A stretch of DNA of 64,000 nt, taken from the NCBI GenBank assembly GCA_000328365.1, contig KB305345.1, forward strand, positions 45,015 through 109,014, in the 5' to 3' direction. Origin of the DNA: Capitella teleta (Eukaryota; Annelida; Polychaeta; Capitellidae). Positions 46,001 through 61,000 of the stretch are shown here, in pieces (the stretch's first letter is position 1; each line of letters begins with the position of its first letter). The translations under genes were made by a program, and so were the position numbers. Below the pieces are notes generated by a model. It made no database searches. It was not told the origin of the DNA and saw nothing but the letters and a program-made list of their open reading frames with translations.

Positions 46001-49000
46001 ACGCACCCTACGGCTTATCTTTCCGATCAAATCGTAAAAATATACAGTGAACTGAATTAGCTATATAGTCTGTGAGGGTAACCAGTGCAAACGCTTGCTC
46101 AATGCATACAAGCCCATGCAATGTACGATGCAATACACGAATGCAATACTCTATGCCGGGAAACAGCACGAGTAAGGCGCGTTGAGATTGAATGGGATTG
46201 CTCCCGTATTGTCGTTCACAATACCCTTATATCGCTCAATGTCCTAAGGCAAATCCGACAAAAGGATTTGAGATAAAAAAGCAGATAAAGAAGGAGATAA
46301 AGAAGGAGCAGGAGAGCGCTCTACTCCTCTGCTCTTTTGTGCTGGCCTCAAGCTAAGAGAGCCCGAGAGAGAGAGAGAAAGACGAGGCACCCGAAATACG
46401 GTCCTGATCAGGGCGAATTTTTTATCAGCAACGAGGGGTTGATATCAGCACGATGGTCGTGTAATCTGATTGTGGAAGCTTTATCAAAGAAAACCTCAGA
46501 TGAAAGGAAGCGATGAAGGCAAATATAATAACAGGGTTTATGCGATCTGAGCTCCGGAAGAGAGAGAGAGAGAGAGAGAGAGAAAAAAAAAACAACGCCC
46601 AAACAATCCAGCGGAATATTCCGATCACTGTTTGAAATCATGTTGAAATAATTTACGGGTGCATTATCCTATGGAATGCCTCCTGCTGGTACAATGATGG
46701 CAATTAATTCCTTGGATGGTTGATTTTGTGCTTTAAAAGAGTGAGCGGAGGAGAGGAAGTCGAGAGGCCTAGGAAGTAAATTCAACGTCAGTACACAGCG
46801 TCTGGGTAAGACGCATAGCCGGTCCCCCAAGGGTGGCTGGATTCAATTAGCTCGATTGGATTGGGTCCTCCCATTTCAGTAGCACATGGCCAGAAGTCAT
46901 CGTGTAATTTAAGCCGAAATTCCTGCTTTGGCTATTGCGACCACAAGTGCCCACAAACTGTTCGATCGAATTATCCAAATATATCGAGGCCACTCTCACG
47001 ATGTGTCACACTGGTTGCATCTTACACAGGTCTTATGTATTACATTCTTTGGGCATAAATCAAATGTTTTCCCCTCTAATGACCCTAATAAATTGACGGG
47101 AGTGGACCAAGGAGCCGTGCATTACAACCGACAATTTCTACGAAGCTCTAAGCATTGCGATTAGTAGGGAAGGGCGGTTTTTACGTCGCTGACATTTGGA
47201 GCAGACGCTGAATACAGCTTGTCAGTGTATATGATGGATTAGGGCAGTGTGGTGCTGCATGTACATGATATACTCACAAGACTCGATCTCCACTGTACAA
47301 TTCTGGACATCTAACGGGTAATAGTGAAGGTCCATCATACAGGCTAATGTTGTGGTGAACCTTGGAAACGTGAGGAAAAAAACAACAGTTTTAGGCGATT
47401 GTAGGCGATTGTTACGCAATATATTGTACGCTGGATCTAGGCCAGACGTCCCAAGGGTTAGCCTATCTCTTGCGGGTGACTGCCAAGGGGAAAAGGGTCA
47501 CTCGAATGGGCTGAAGATCATCATACCTCAGAAGGCGGAAGACCCACGGGGGAGCAGTAATTGGAGACGTCTCGACGCTGAGAGTCATTCCATACTCATC
47601 AGAATGTTCATTGGCTTATATTTACACACTGGCCGCTATGCCGGTTCTACTAATGTATTAATACTTTAATAGTCACCTCATTCCGTACACTAATGACCCA
47701 TCGCCGTGCAACCGCACCATCTTGTTCTTTTCAGTCACGTCGTGGAGGAACGAGTGCTTGTCGTTGGCAAAGAACGTATCAGGAACCCAGATCTTCTCGG
47801 CAAAATCCCCGGTCAGCGTCATGGTTTCATCATAATTGTCAGAAAATGCTAATCGCTCGTCCTTCCAATACTGATTGAGGTATATGGTAATAGTGTAGTC
47901 CTGGAAAGAGCAAACAATTGTAAGATTAATGTTACAGCTAATTCCACAAAATGGTATCACAATGGTTTCATGTTATAGTATAATTAATTAATTGTGTTAT
48001 CGGACCCAAATAGTTGTCATGGCAACAGTTTGTCAATGAAATAAAACTTTACCGCGTGTTTTCTATTGCACCAATCATCCAATTATTAAATATAAATCAA
48101 ATGTTGGGTGTTAATGAGATAATAATAAAGTGTGGCTTTGTAGTCTAGACATGTTCATGTATATATGAGACTTGCATATTGCATTACTGGTTGTCGTGAC
48201 AAAAGAAAAGGGTGAGATTAGTGCACTTCGTGCAAGTGCGTCGTCATTGGAGACAATGAGACCGATTCGTATCTGAGTACCTCCCGCTCAGCAAGTTCGG
48301 GTGGATTTACGTTAGGACATACTATTCAATGTACGTATAGCGTGCCAAGCAATCGTTGGTGATGCCTGGTGCCCATAACATCCACACATCACTGTCGGTC
48401 TTACATGCGCCCAGTTTCCCCTTCTTGCCTTCCCTTCATAATGATTGCAATGTAAGCCAATATGAAAGCCATATGGAGAGAAAGAAACTGCTATTTTAGT
48501 GCCGCAGATGGAAATTGACCATTAAAGAGATGTTCATGTTATCGTTTGTTGCCGTCTGCTTGCAAAAGTAATGTTCAGTGCGTATTGCGTATAGACAAAG
48601 CTACACACAACATAACGTGAAACACAATAGATCATAAATATGCCATTATATCATGTGCCAATGACCGTTCTGCGGAACTGCAAACCTCACATGAGCCATA
48701 TGCAGGTCCTATAGGTCTTGGCTGATACGCAAAGCCACTACCAGGCATGACCCATATAATAGATTATCACGAGGAGAAAATTCAGTTCGGCATTATTAGC
48801 ATAGCATTAACAGGAATGAATGCATTCGCTGATGACTCTCATTGCCGATTATAAAGCTATGCGTAATATTGTGTGAGTGCAGATTATCGTACTGGTTTTG
48901 GAGACAGGCAGACATACAAATTACTTAAGGTTCTGGCGGGGAGAAATGAAGACATAAATCAGTTTCAGAGGCTAATTCCTTTTGGCATATTGTTTGGTTC

Positions 49001-52000
49001 ACTTGGAGGGCACTATCGGTTAGGAGTGGCATGGATTCCAAGGTGTAGTGTTTGAAGCGAACCCTCTCCAAACGAAAATTGGAGTTCGATGCTAAGCGGA
49101 AGTGATGCGCTTGCATTGACGTGTCACAGCCAATCAGAAGCTGACATACGGTGGATGACGTCACGGGTGCCAGCGGAAGTCACCCTGAAGCAGACACGAC
49201 ACGACACTCTTCGAAATGAAGCAGTAGACGTTTGGCAGGGGCTAACTCAGCGAGGGAGGTCATGCGAATAAAAGGCTGGAGTGACATTCTTAAAAGAAAT
49301 ACATTTGACTCCACTCACAATAATGAATCCTCGTATCTGTTTCATGTTATTTTCTGTTCAGGTAAATCTTATGCGAGGGTCAGGCTATATTGCCTGAATG
49401 TATATTATGGTGTTATAAGATCTCCTTGTATTTCTCTCAATTAGACTAACGTCAGCGCCAGAAATCCAGGTCATGGCAAGGTCCAGTCCTTGCTGACCAC
49501 CACAGATCTAGCAATCACTCGCCCACGTTATTTGGAGGTGGAGGGGGTCAGAGAGTGAGCGATTGTTTGCCAGGGGAAAGGTGCTTCCACCCACTTACAT
49601 AAGGAAGCGATTGATGAGTGTTTGAGCATTGTGGGCACAAAATCAGTGAACTATCAAGTATGAAGAAATATTACCTCATCAAACTCAAAGCGCGTTCGAG
49701 TAGTGAGGTAAATACCATAGAATAACTTTGTGTTTACCCTCCACCAAGGGTGGGATTAGAAGCTCCCTTATTCCTATGAGTCATATCCTATTCGGCCGTG
49801 GGGCCATCAAAATATTAACGAATTCCTCAAGATGACTTTTTAGAATGTTTACATAAGTTCTATGATTGGTGCTATGAAAACCAGGTTCTCCACGTGAAAA
49901 CCCTTGAGATAAGAAGCGTGAGAATTGGCGGTGGTAATTATGCGTTATTGCATGACTGGCATATATGTTCTGACTTATGGGCACTTGACTATTTATGAAA
50001 GGAACCGGTAAAGATAAATCAGTCACAATCTCATTCCAATGAATTGGCATTATCTGGCAAATCGATGAGGTAATGTTTGAAGTAAATTTGATAATTTAAC
50101 CTTCTTGCATAATTATGCAACCCGCTGATATAGGAATTTGTAGCAAAGTTATGCCCTCAAGGGATTAGAGAAGGCATGCGGTGATTTCAAAGCACTCGCA
50201 GAACTTTTGAGCCTACTTCACTTTGAAGAGGTTTGGGGTAGAAAGCTGCAATTTGTTGTTTTAAAGAGGGATAGAGGACCCTCGTAATAATTTCCATCTG
50301 AACACACATCCCTGGGGCTAGGGCAGATGAAAAACAAGAAGCGGAATTTCCTTCTTTTTCCCATCTCTTCCGGGGGGTACAAATTCCACCCTCTTCAGTA
50401 GAGTTTGTATGAGAAATATAAACACGGAAGGGTACGTTTATTCAACATTAGGCTTGTTAAAAGCCCCCTTGGCACATCTAGGGGTTTTTCCATGGCGATG
50501 AAGTTAGCATTCAACGGAGGGGCTGCGATGCTTGGAGCGTGGGACTGTTAAGGAAGGGGGTTAGGGGTGGGAGTGGTCGGTAGAACGAGGGCAGCACGAC
50601 ACCTTTTTAATGAGGAGGGAAAGGATAGAGGACGATCGATCCAGTCTGCTCATTATATGGGTTAACGCAATACCATGCTGTAAGCTGATTTGCATTGCTA
50701 CTTCAGGGATAGTTCGATCCAGGACAGACCAGCAAAAAAAGGCTTTATGTTATATGGAGCACACTGAGCTGTGACAGGGGAACACACCGCAGACTTTATA
50801 TTTGTCTGTGGCAATTAAATGTTTTACGCAAGATTGGTCATTGCAATGTTACTGCAACATGCACTGGTAGCGAGTTGAGGACCCAATACTCATCAATAAA
50901 ATGTATGGTGTAACAGTTTGTATCAGAACATTAAAAGGCGGGTTATATTAATCGCCCATTGTAATCGGCTGCCATGCAGTGACACAAAGACCACCGGTAA
51001 CTGTGTTGTATACAGATCTCTTTCTCGCCTTTGTGCCATTCCAATGAAACTGGAATGAGCATAAGCATCCAGGAATACGCAGCTTTGTGCTTATTCACAT
51101 CATTCATTCAAGAACTCAACTTTTTGAAGGTTTATTTAATAGACCCCAAGGCACGGAAGTCCGTAATATAGCCGCAAATGAAGAATACCTTGAAAACAAT
51201 ATCAATGGTCAGTCCAATCAGAGCGCGATAATCTCCTCCGTTGTGGCTGACATTTTGTCATTGAGATCCTTTAGATGGCAGCTATTCAACACAAGAAATA
51301 CGCTGAGCCATTTACTGAGCCTACTTTGTGGTATGGAAAGCAAATACCTCAAAAATGGAAATGGAAATAAATCAAGATATGGATCTTTGTTTATCGATTG
51401 ATACTTCTGATTGTGACGTATAGGTCTCTCTAATCAACATTCGATGCATAACACAGACATATTAGGAAGCCACAACTCTGAGCTTGGTTCAGCAATCTTA
51501 CATTTCAGATAGAAGAGGATTCCTGACGACGAATGTTATCAGTTGTTAAAAGTATAAATCGCATACTTTAATCGAAGGTAAGCAACCCGCTTCAAGTAAT
51601 CGGTCCCACAACAATGAAGAAGTACCATATGATCTTGTCGAAAAAAATGAGCAATATATACACACAGAAGGAAAAAAGCCTTGGCGAATTCTACGGAGAC
51701 TTCAATTTCCTCTCGGAATGGGCACGGTTCTTTGCCCTTTTCTTCTTGACCTTCAGTTTGGGACCCTTCATCGGCTTCCATGATGGGTCTATATGGCAAC
51801 AAAAGTGGGTTGCCAGTCGCGAAGAAGGCTTGTCACATGTTGTCATACTATTAGCGCATATTCTTCTGAGGTTATATCACCAAAGGGTCGATGTCTTCGA
51901 TGTCTTCAATGTCTGTATTTTTCTCTTTTCAGTCCAGGGCATGCAAAGAGCAAACCTCTGATCGACTATCGGAAGCTATTTGCGCGCAATGCCTCCATAG

Positions 52001-55000
52001 TGCACGGTGACTCAGAGACTGTCTGTATTTGCTCTACCGTTTCAATATAAAGTTCTTCCGATGAAAGGTCTAATCAAGGCCTGCTGCTTCACGTACCGTT
52101 GTCCATGTTGCTCATCATGATTACATAACATGAAACACTCTTAGCAGTTGATTATTCATAAGGGTGTACGTGGCTGCGTTAACCAAATTGGATGCGCCGG
52201 TCTTGGAAATATGTCGATCGCGCAATAAGACAAGGAGACGGTGCTTATGCAATGTAATTGGCTCACTTTGAAACGCAAAGATAATACGGAGGCCAGGAAA
52301 GGGATACATGTAACATCATGTAGTTATTATAGATTCCTAGTTCATGGATTATATTCATAATCCAATGAAAAGCTTATATATGGCTTGTGATGCGTACGGT
52401 GGTTGTGGCAATGGTTGTGGGAATTGTAAATCAATTGTTTCTCATCATTAAGCATGGCCTTGTACATTTGCAACAGGACGCAATGGGTCAGTAGCCGGGC
52501 ATGCTTAACGGCAATTTCTATCTAATTCACTAGAGCAGAAGCCAGTAGCCGTAGATCAGTTTTTCCTTTGGACATTTACGACCGAGTATTGCTGGCAGTG
52601 AGCTGTAAATCACACAGTGATAAAGTCACCAGACATTGTCCATGTTGCTGATGTTTGTTGCTGTTTTTCTTGTATGGGTTCAATGAGTACAACACAAGTC
52701 AACAATGGGCATCACATGGCATCTTCAGTTTTTGGTACTGAATGTATAATTTCCACCATCTGATATATAATACACGCGGCTTATAGGAATACAGGTGTGT
52801 GTTTAAGAATTATGGACTTGCATCTCCCAAAAGAACCGAAGCCATATAGAGATTTCTTTAGGAAATCGGTAAATAAATCGCATTTGCCCAAAATAGAAAT
52901 CTATGCCCACCTTGCAGGCTGCTTTTGAGAATAGAAGTGCAGTCTATTCTTGGTGACTCGTCCTTGCCCCTTTTATGTGTTGGTGAACTGGTTAGCAAGG
53001 CAGGGTGATGTATCGCTCTTTTATTATCTGGGTGAGTGCCATGAATAATAGACTTGGTCTCCTCACAATTATGCAGTCTTTTAAAGACTTTGCTACTGGG
53101 GTTGATATGGGTTGACCGTACATGGAAGTGGATCAAGAAGAGGGACATAAAGGAGACGCCCATGAAGGTGCTCAATCGCGGTCTAATTGATAGATGCAGC
53201 CAGGTAATACAACAGCCTTAACAGAGCCTAACCAATTATTATTGTGTAAGGGAAAATGAAGGGTATTACGTGACACCTGTAACAATGCCTTTGGTCAACA
53301 ACAGGTGAACAGGTAGATTGATTGGCGTCGAGTGAGCTCCATTTCCTCTTTCCGGAAATGCTGTGGGTAGTCAGATATAGGTCTGGTAATAATTTTGCCT
53401 CAGATTGTGATTGACATACATATCCAGGTGCATTAATTTTATGAACATGGATCAGCTGACTATGCTAATTGATATATCGCTGCGTGGACGCTGGAGCCAA
53501 GGTTTGTGAATGTGATTCAAAGTGATACATCGTTTATTAATTGATTAATTAAATGTCTAAAATAGTGAGTCATTGTTGTTTTGATTATTTTTTTTTTCGG
53601 GTGAAGATTTAAAATGATTGATTGAGGGTGTGCGATTTTATGTGTACAACATGATAGCTTGAATTACATCGATATACCTTAATATTGATACTATTTCAAA
53701 TTCAAGTTTCTTTGTTGACGCTGTTGTCGAAACAAGCAAGTCATGAGTCCATATTACCGATTTGCACTAAATGCATGTTATGGAAAGCATACAAGACCCC
53801 GCTCTCTGCGTAATGCATTACATGCATCCTACTCAATTTATTCCCAAATGTAATGAGATCATCTGGAATTATGACTGGGTGCTGCATCAGACGCCCAATT
53901 TTTCAATCATTCCTTTACGAGCTCCATGTGCGTTCGGGTGCGTTCGGTAGCAGTGCGTGAATCGGTCGTTCGGCCTCCCCCGCGATAGCAATAACCAAGT
54001 CATGCATGCAGACATTATAGCCACACGCAGATGACAAGCTCTCCCAAATCGTGCATACTTAAGCAGGCAATGACACGGCCTACGTGAGAGAGGCATACGG
54101 CGGGCGTGACCTCTTTCTTTCACAGTAGCAATATGTATAATTGACAGTAGAAGCCTCCTACACCGTCGCGCAAATGGTACACGACTGTGATGGACTTGGG
54201 GTGTAGTGCGAGTGCGTTTGTGTCCCAGGAGCCTTGTCCTGAATGCGAATTCCTCTTGGACATCAATTTCCTTCTAAGGGCTTCTGACTCTTTGTGCTAG
54301 AGTTCCACAAGGCTTGCCTATAGGACTTTCATCAGGCGGTAAGATTGATGGAGTGCAGAAGGAAAAAAAAAGGCATCGTCAGCGAATAGAATATTGAACT
54401 GCTCTTCATCACCTTTAGCCGGCAAGCATCTTTGCTCTGCTTCCGCGTTCATTTCATCGCTCCATGTTTGCTTAGATGCCGTAAAGTGGTTTGCCACAGT
54501 TTTTATTTCGTTTCTGGCACCATTGTTGCGATACACAACATTGGTGCCAGAAGTGCCACAGACTTTGGTGTCAGAAGTGCAATTTCAATGTTGAAAAAAT
54601 GCTGTTGTTCTTGCCTTCCTGGAAATGACCTGAATAGATGTGAAAGGCAAAACAATTTGATGCAGCAGATATCATGCTGGTCAATTCGATTAGACCAAAC
54701 TATGTGTATCAGCCATCAAAGTCAGATTGTAGGTCACGGAAGGGTGCTCGATACAGGCTTCCTACTCTGACAAGAAGGACTTATGTTGACTTTGAAGCCG
54801 CAGAGGAAAAAAATAAGATCCGGAGTTCAGTTTGAGCTACGCGGAGCATGAAATCCTCTGGGATCAAACTGCGCTGCGCTTCGGTAGCAGTCAAACTGCA
54901 CTGGCAAATTGATGGGCTGGATGACTCGGTAACCTCTACACAAAACCATTAATTGTCTGAAGCCTTATTCACACTGCAATGTGACAAGTTTTTATATTGG

Positions 55001-58000
55001 AATTCGTAAACATGATTGTAAAACGTGGCTGATTGCTTATCTGCATTTCACGCAACGTTCACACAATTCGGGTAAGACAAGCACCAACTATGTTTACCTT
55101 ACTTGGTATATTTTTTCTTTTGCAGCAGCCATGTACGTCACGTTTGCATGTTGGATGTAGACCGAAGGGCCACAAACAGAGCTGCAGGCGTCTAATTAAG
55201 TGGCTACAAAGAAGTTAATCAATGATTCCCATTGTGAAATTACATTCGGGTTTGTAGATAACCTCAGCCAGAAAAAAAATAAAAAAAATAAAAAAAATAA
55301 ACAACACATATCATAGCCAACCTTGGTTAGCACTCCAGCAAGATGTGGAGAGGTAATTTCAGGGTGTATGAGATGGCCATATTGACAGCCCTGAGGCAGG
55401 AGCCATTCAATTCCGCAGGTTTCATCAAGCTAGCATCCAATGCTCTTTGTGATATCTTTGTAAATAACAAAAGGGGAATTCACTGGAGCCATTAGCAAAC
55501 ATTGAAAGATATTCACTAATGACTCGGCCACAATTAGACGCAATAAGATTACTGATGAAGCTTACACTCGGGTATCATTGCCAGGGCTCACAGTTCCATT
55601 TAATGCTATTGCGGTAGACACACGGGTTGTGTGGCTTTGGGTTCACGTTGGTACAAGCTGGGAGAGGCTGGTATTCTAAATAACGTCAAAATTGCCTGAC
55701 GGACACGATGTAGTGGGTAAATCCCTCTTGCTATGCTAGGCATGGCATCAGGGCCGTGCGGGTGGGGGCGCAAGTCTTACTGTCAATTGCCTTACATGGA
55801 TTGGGCAGGGTGCTACAGTCAAGGTTGTAGCTTGTGCTTGCATGTCTAGCGTACAAATAAAGCCGGCGGATCAAACTTGAGGACGGCAACACCGGTGTTC
55901 AGGTCAATAACCTGGCACAGCATTGTCTAGAGTGTCGCAATGCAACTGTTCGATATCACCAGATCACCAGACCCGCAAAAGTCAATAAAATATACCGGTA
56001 GTATGCACAGCAGCGTAATGTGGCTTGGGGAAATGACTTCATCCTTTGGCCCGGCCCACACTTTTCACTCGGAGTAACCTTTAAGAGATGCTAATTTGGC
56101 TACCGGATGATTCGGTACCGGCGCCTGCATGCTTCGGCTGGATTTTCATCAAAGGCAGCAAAAACTTCTCTTCAAACGCCAGCTCCGCTTCCGCATTTGT
56201 GGTTTGTGACTCTCCTGTGAGAATGACGTCACATGTGGTTGTATAATGGACACAGCGAGAAGAGCCCAAATTATGGGACATTTCGAAGACAGCATTTCGA
56301 CTGATTAAATCTTTATGGTATATTCAGCTTTATTCAACTTCATCTTATTCTGGTTTATTATACTTTTAGGATTAGGAGGTGGGACTAGTCGGGTTCCAGC
56401 GTGCACTTCTTGGAGTAACCTCAGAGCGTCCTCGTGAGGGTTCATCAGTGGTCGATGGCGCTGGCTAATAGATGTATTACATGTATCCTAGGGTTGTTAC
56501 GGGCTACATCTTATGCAATGATACATAAGATCACAGACACATGAAGGTATTGAATTTGCTGACATAATATGTCATTGTGCCAGATTAGCGTAGCCATGGG
56601 ACCGTTGGCTTTTGAATCGGTTTACTTTCATTGCATTACACGTAATGGCATGCTGAGGATGATGTTCGTGGATCCTTGGAGATTGTATGTATTTCCGATT
56701 TTCCGAATTTCGAATTCACACTCACCATATTCACTTCTGATATGCTGTCAAAACTGGCCAATAAAAGCTTCATCTCTATGATAAGTGCTTCCCCTGAAAA
56801 TATAGAAAACATATTACAATTACAATTACGATATTTTAAAGGAGTGATCTCAAAACGCCGGGTTTAGGCAATTTTCAGCCCATCAATTCTAGGGCATTGC
56901 TGACAGCGTTTCCTTGGTTTCTTATCTTATCAAATTGCATCTTATTTGCTGATTGTTAACAATGTTCAGTATTTTATTTAGTTCAATATTATAATCATAC
57001 TCATCAATCATATAATCATTAAAAATAGACATGCACCGAGTCATCTATTACCATTCGGTGCCCGGGACTTCCCGTATGAGTGGAATTACACTTAATCCTG
57101 CGCATAGGGTGAATAAATTTAGGTCCGGAATGCAATGCATGTGAAACCACAAACACCGATGACAATTGACTGCTATTATGAGTGAGTTCCTTTGAGTGAG
57201 AGCGACACAATGAGCAAACTACGAGAAGTTCGTGTCTTGCACAAGATGCAATCAATGCTGTTAAAAGTGCTAGATTGTTTGTTCTTTTAAATTCAGCTGA
57301 ATGGAACATGTTGTAGCTTTGGAATTACATGCAGAGGGGTGAACAGGTGACAATCAATACCTGCTCGTCACGTCACAACGGGCATGCTGTTTTTAAATGG
57401 GCATTTATATCTCTAGAGTGTTCTTCATTGCATGTGTAATTGATACTTTTGTGTCTTGAATACCCCAACATTACTAATTTACGCTTTGTACCCGGTTAGT
57501 GGACACCTGATTCTTAAACTATGTACACCATCATAAATTTGATGGTAATATTGCAATATCCACCAGCCTTATACATAATATGCTTCCCGCATCATCATCT
57601 GCTGTAACTCAAGAGTATAGACGATAGAGGGAAGTAAGTTGAAGCTCACAACCAGCATGCAGTTAAACGAGGAGTTTTGTATCTCGATATTGATGGCCAT
57701 ACTAACATCTGGTTTTCAGCCAGTGTGTAATGAAGCTGGGTGGATAACATATTCATGTCGATTGGGTTAGATTAGGTGCTAACTTCAGTTGGATTCCACG
57801 TAAGCAATTCAGTAAATCAAAGAGAAACAAGACAAGGAAATGCAATTGGTGAGTTACAGCTTCTCTTGCTTCACAGGGATGAAGTTGTGGGAGGGACAGG
57901 AAATTATCTCTGTTCTCATCAGTTGACTTGATAGGTTGACCCCCACACGCATGTGAGCAGCAAAGGATTCAACTTAAGTAACTTTTATTGTCTCATGCCT

Positions 58001-61000
58001 GGACTTAATTTTGTTGAGTACAAATTATACACTATTACGTGACTCTGTATAACATAGCCAAGTTGATCTGACCCATCCGTTTATGCATTATATTATTAAT
58101 TGGTTAAGCTGGAAATACTCCTCCAATTACAAGGCAGGACATTGCGGATACTTGGCAAAGCAAATAAATTGGCTGCTCTACTAGACACAGCCTCGAGGTC
58201 AATTAATTTATTTGTGTGTTGTGAGCATGGGATGTGACCAGCTGTTCAACGAGAATCTGCTAAATAAGACAATCAACCTGGCGGGTAAACACAGGGAGTT
58301 AATCCTAGTTGCTATACCTACACTATAGTGAACCGCAAGCCCGTTAATACCTGCTTAGCCAAGCTTGTTGGCCTTGCTTGCCACTTCATACAAACAGCAT
58401 AGCCACAGGTCACTGACTGAAATAAACGTCAAGCCGACTGACAATGTCTCCCAGGATGAAGTATACAATTCAGACAGTTCATCCTCTTGCAATGAATGAA
58501 AATGAATAAAGCTCGAAGTGTAATCACTCCTGTGTCTTGAATTGTATACTTGTGTTGCACCATACTCTCGAATGTTGTGTATTAATCATGGTCGTTTGTT
58601 ATAATGTCAAACAATATATTCGTCCCTTCGGTAGAAGCAACTATTTAATCATCGCACCTTCTTTCGCCTAAGCCTTCTCGTATGCTCCATAGAAGCGAAA
58701 AAGAGAAATAATGATACAAACTTCCACCGTGTTCAGGATTGCCTTTAATCAAGCTGTTTATTATTATTATCTTTTTCTTTTGTGTAAGACACGTTTCTCA
58801 TCAGTCGCACACTTCTTCAACCACCCCATCAGGGTGTCATGCAAGCTCACAAGGCTCATTTGGAAATCCTATTTTCTTTTATATAATTTGGCTTTCATAA
58901 CATAACTCGTGTTAGGCAACTGCATCCCTCGGGATCCTATTGCATGTAATAATATTTATATTAAAAGCTCCATAAAACACGTAAAAACCCTACCACATTC
59001 GTCATTAGCTTAGCGATTAGATAAACCCGTAAATATTAGCGCCTCTCCTGTTATCTTATCTACTCCCAATTATACAACAAAAGAAGTCTGCTTGCATTAT
59101 CCAGATCGCGGACTAGAGGTCTGGGTTGCATTATGCTAAATCCTGCTGCTTGAATCCTGAGAAGATGAATGACTCGGATGCTCTGAGCTTAATAACGCTT
59201 GAAATTACAGGATAAAGGATTCATGTTGGAGTGGACGGGTTTGAGGAGGATCAGAAGGAGGATTTGCACCAGAAGCGGACAGATTGAAGGCTAAAAGTGA
59301 GATATGGGAATCAGTCATAACCCTGAACTATATTAGCACTCCACTGACATACTGATTAAATAAGCGGTGTGTGCCCACTGGGCTGGATCACAGTGACCTC
59401 AATGGAGTGATTGTACAGTGTCTGCGGGGGAACAATTATCATCGGCCATATTTGGATCACCAAACTCTCATTGATTAATGCTCGCTTCTGTGATCTCGGT
59501 AAACATTGAGCACGGAATGTTCCGGCTGATATTACGCTGACAACTCGATAATGATAATACTAATCGATCCCTAACCGATGCAGTGTCTGCGATTTTGGCG
59601 ACACCAGTGGCCACTTAGGTGAAGCAATACCCCTCTATCTAGCAGAAACAACAAACGTTGCCCAGGAACGTGTTTATCTGACCTCAGTCAGAGCACCCTG
59701 CTGCACCGTCGCCATGATCTCAGTCCCTGATTACCCCCCATGCGTTCGAACCTTTCCTGGGGCAGGGTAATCAAAATATATCGCCCCATAGTTTAGAGGC
59801 TCAGCGTCCCGCAAAAGCCTTTGCCGGCGCATTGTCCATGGAAAGAGGGACCGGGCATGATGTGATCATCCCCGGGCGGGTTGCTCCATCAGTCGGATCT
59901 GGCTTCTTTTTTCCACCGACCTCAGATGATGTATACCATGGGGTTGCTGCAGCATAAATGAGGAGATCTCGCCTCGAGCAAACGGTTTGGAATCTCCAGA
60001 TGGAGAAGAGCGATCAAAAGAGAGATGGAATCCAGGAAATCCTCGTCCGATGCCAAACCCTTTGTGCGTTCATATTGATAAGCTTACACTGCCAGCGCGT
60101 GGCTTAAGTCTCAGAGCTCATTTCATAAAATTGCGAATCGAGATTTCAGAGAAGGGAATCATGATATCTTGAAAGTGAGTTTAATATTATATTATTTTCC
60201 TTGTAAGGCCCAAACTGATTACACCATCTACTGGCTGGAATCATAGTGTAATTGATAATTTTATCAACAGCTTTCACTAATTTGAAATCGATTTCACAGA
60301 GAAGCAAGGAGCACCTGAAATCAAAGAATCTGTGAGAGGCCCCAAGCATTGATTGTTTCGAGTGATGGATGGAAGAAAGTGAGGTTTCATTTTGTGGCTG
60401 ATAAGAGGCTGGAAGATGATGCTCTGATTATTCGCCAACATTTCTTTGTCAGGCTGCTGTTCCATTTAATATGATTTGTTGTTAATTGCAAAGGGACTCC
60501 ATTGAAAGCAAATGCAACAAGAGCAGTAAATGTTTTGGAATGATATCACATGTCTGTTTATATATGGTCATCTGTATTCATAGAATTATTAGAATAACTG
60601 TGCTATTCACGATAGCCTGGAATTTAAGGGGAATATATAAGGTAAAGCACAGACATGTCGATTGGCGACGCCTCGACTTTCAACAAAAGGGTACGTCCCC
60701 TTAAATCTGGCTTCAATTCTGACTGATCAAATGACCTCAATAGGCATTTTAGTTATTTTATTTATATGCCTATATTATTACGCAATCCGCATTGATTTAG
60801 AAAGTATGCCATTATATCATTAATTATCGCTATATATTGCAATTTAGCAGTATTGCTGTATTTATTGCCGGTATGGTTATACAAATTAAGACAGGATTAA
60901 TTATTAATTGAAACACCAGTTGGATGAAAAATGTAATTAAAATTAAAGAATTACCTTATTATGTGCATTTTAATTTAACGTATAGTGCATATCAATTAAA

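Larger units (their letters stand above)
43712..47277 (-). other. Introns between GABA receptor exons 4 and 7
   Basis: Three introns, 43712-44499, 44653-45654 and 45796-47277, with clear GT-AG ends. They contain (GA)n tracts at ~46361 and 46561-46582 and a TGACGTCA site at 45968. Nothing else is supported. Confidence 0.6.

Noticed and set aside
51539-51961. Open frames on both strands in the large GABA receptor intron
   Set aside because: Mirror-image frames over the same DNA without recognisable protein features.
54520-54590. Repeated TTGGTGCCAGAAGTGCC-like words suggestive of an old LTR-element primer site
   Set aside because: No terminal repeats, no coding remains and no clear boundary; too little to call an element.
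56081-56281. Minus-strand open frame as a candidate second exon of the GABA receptor
   Set aside because: Sequence does not fit the family; the 68-nt exon at 56726-56793 fits in motif, length and phase.
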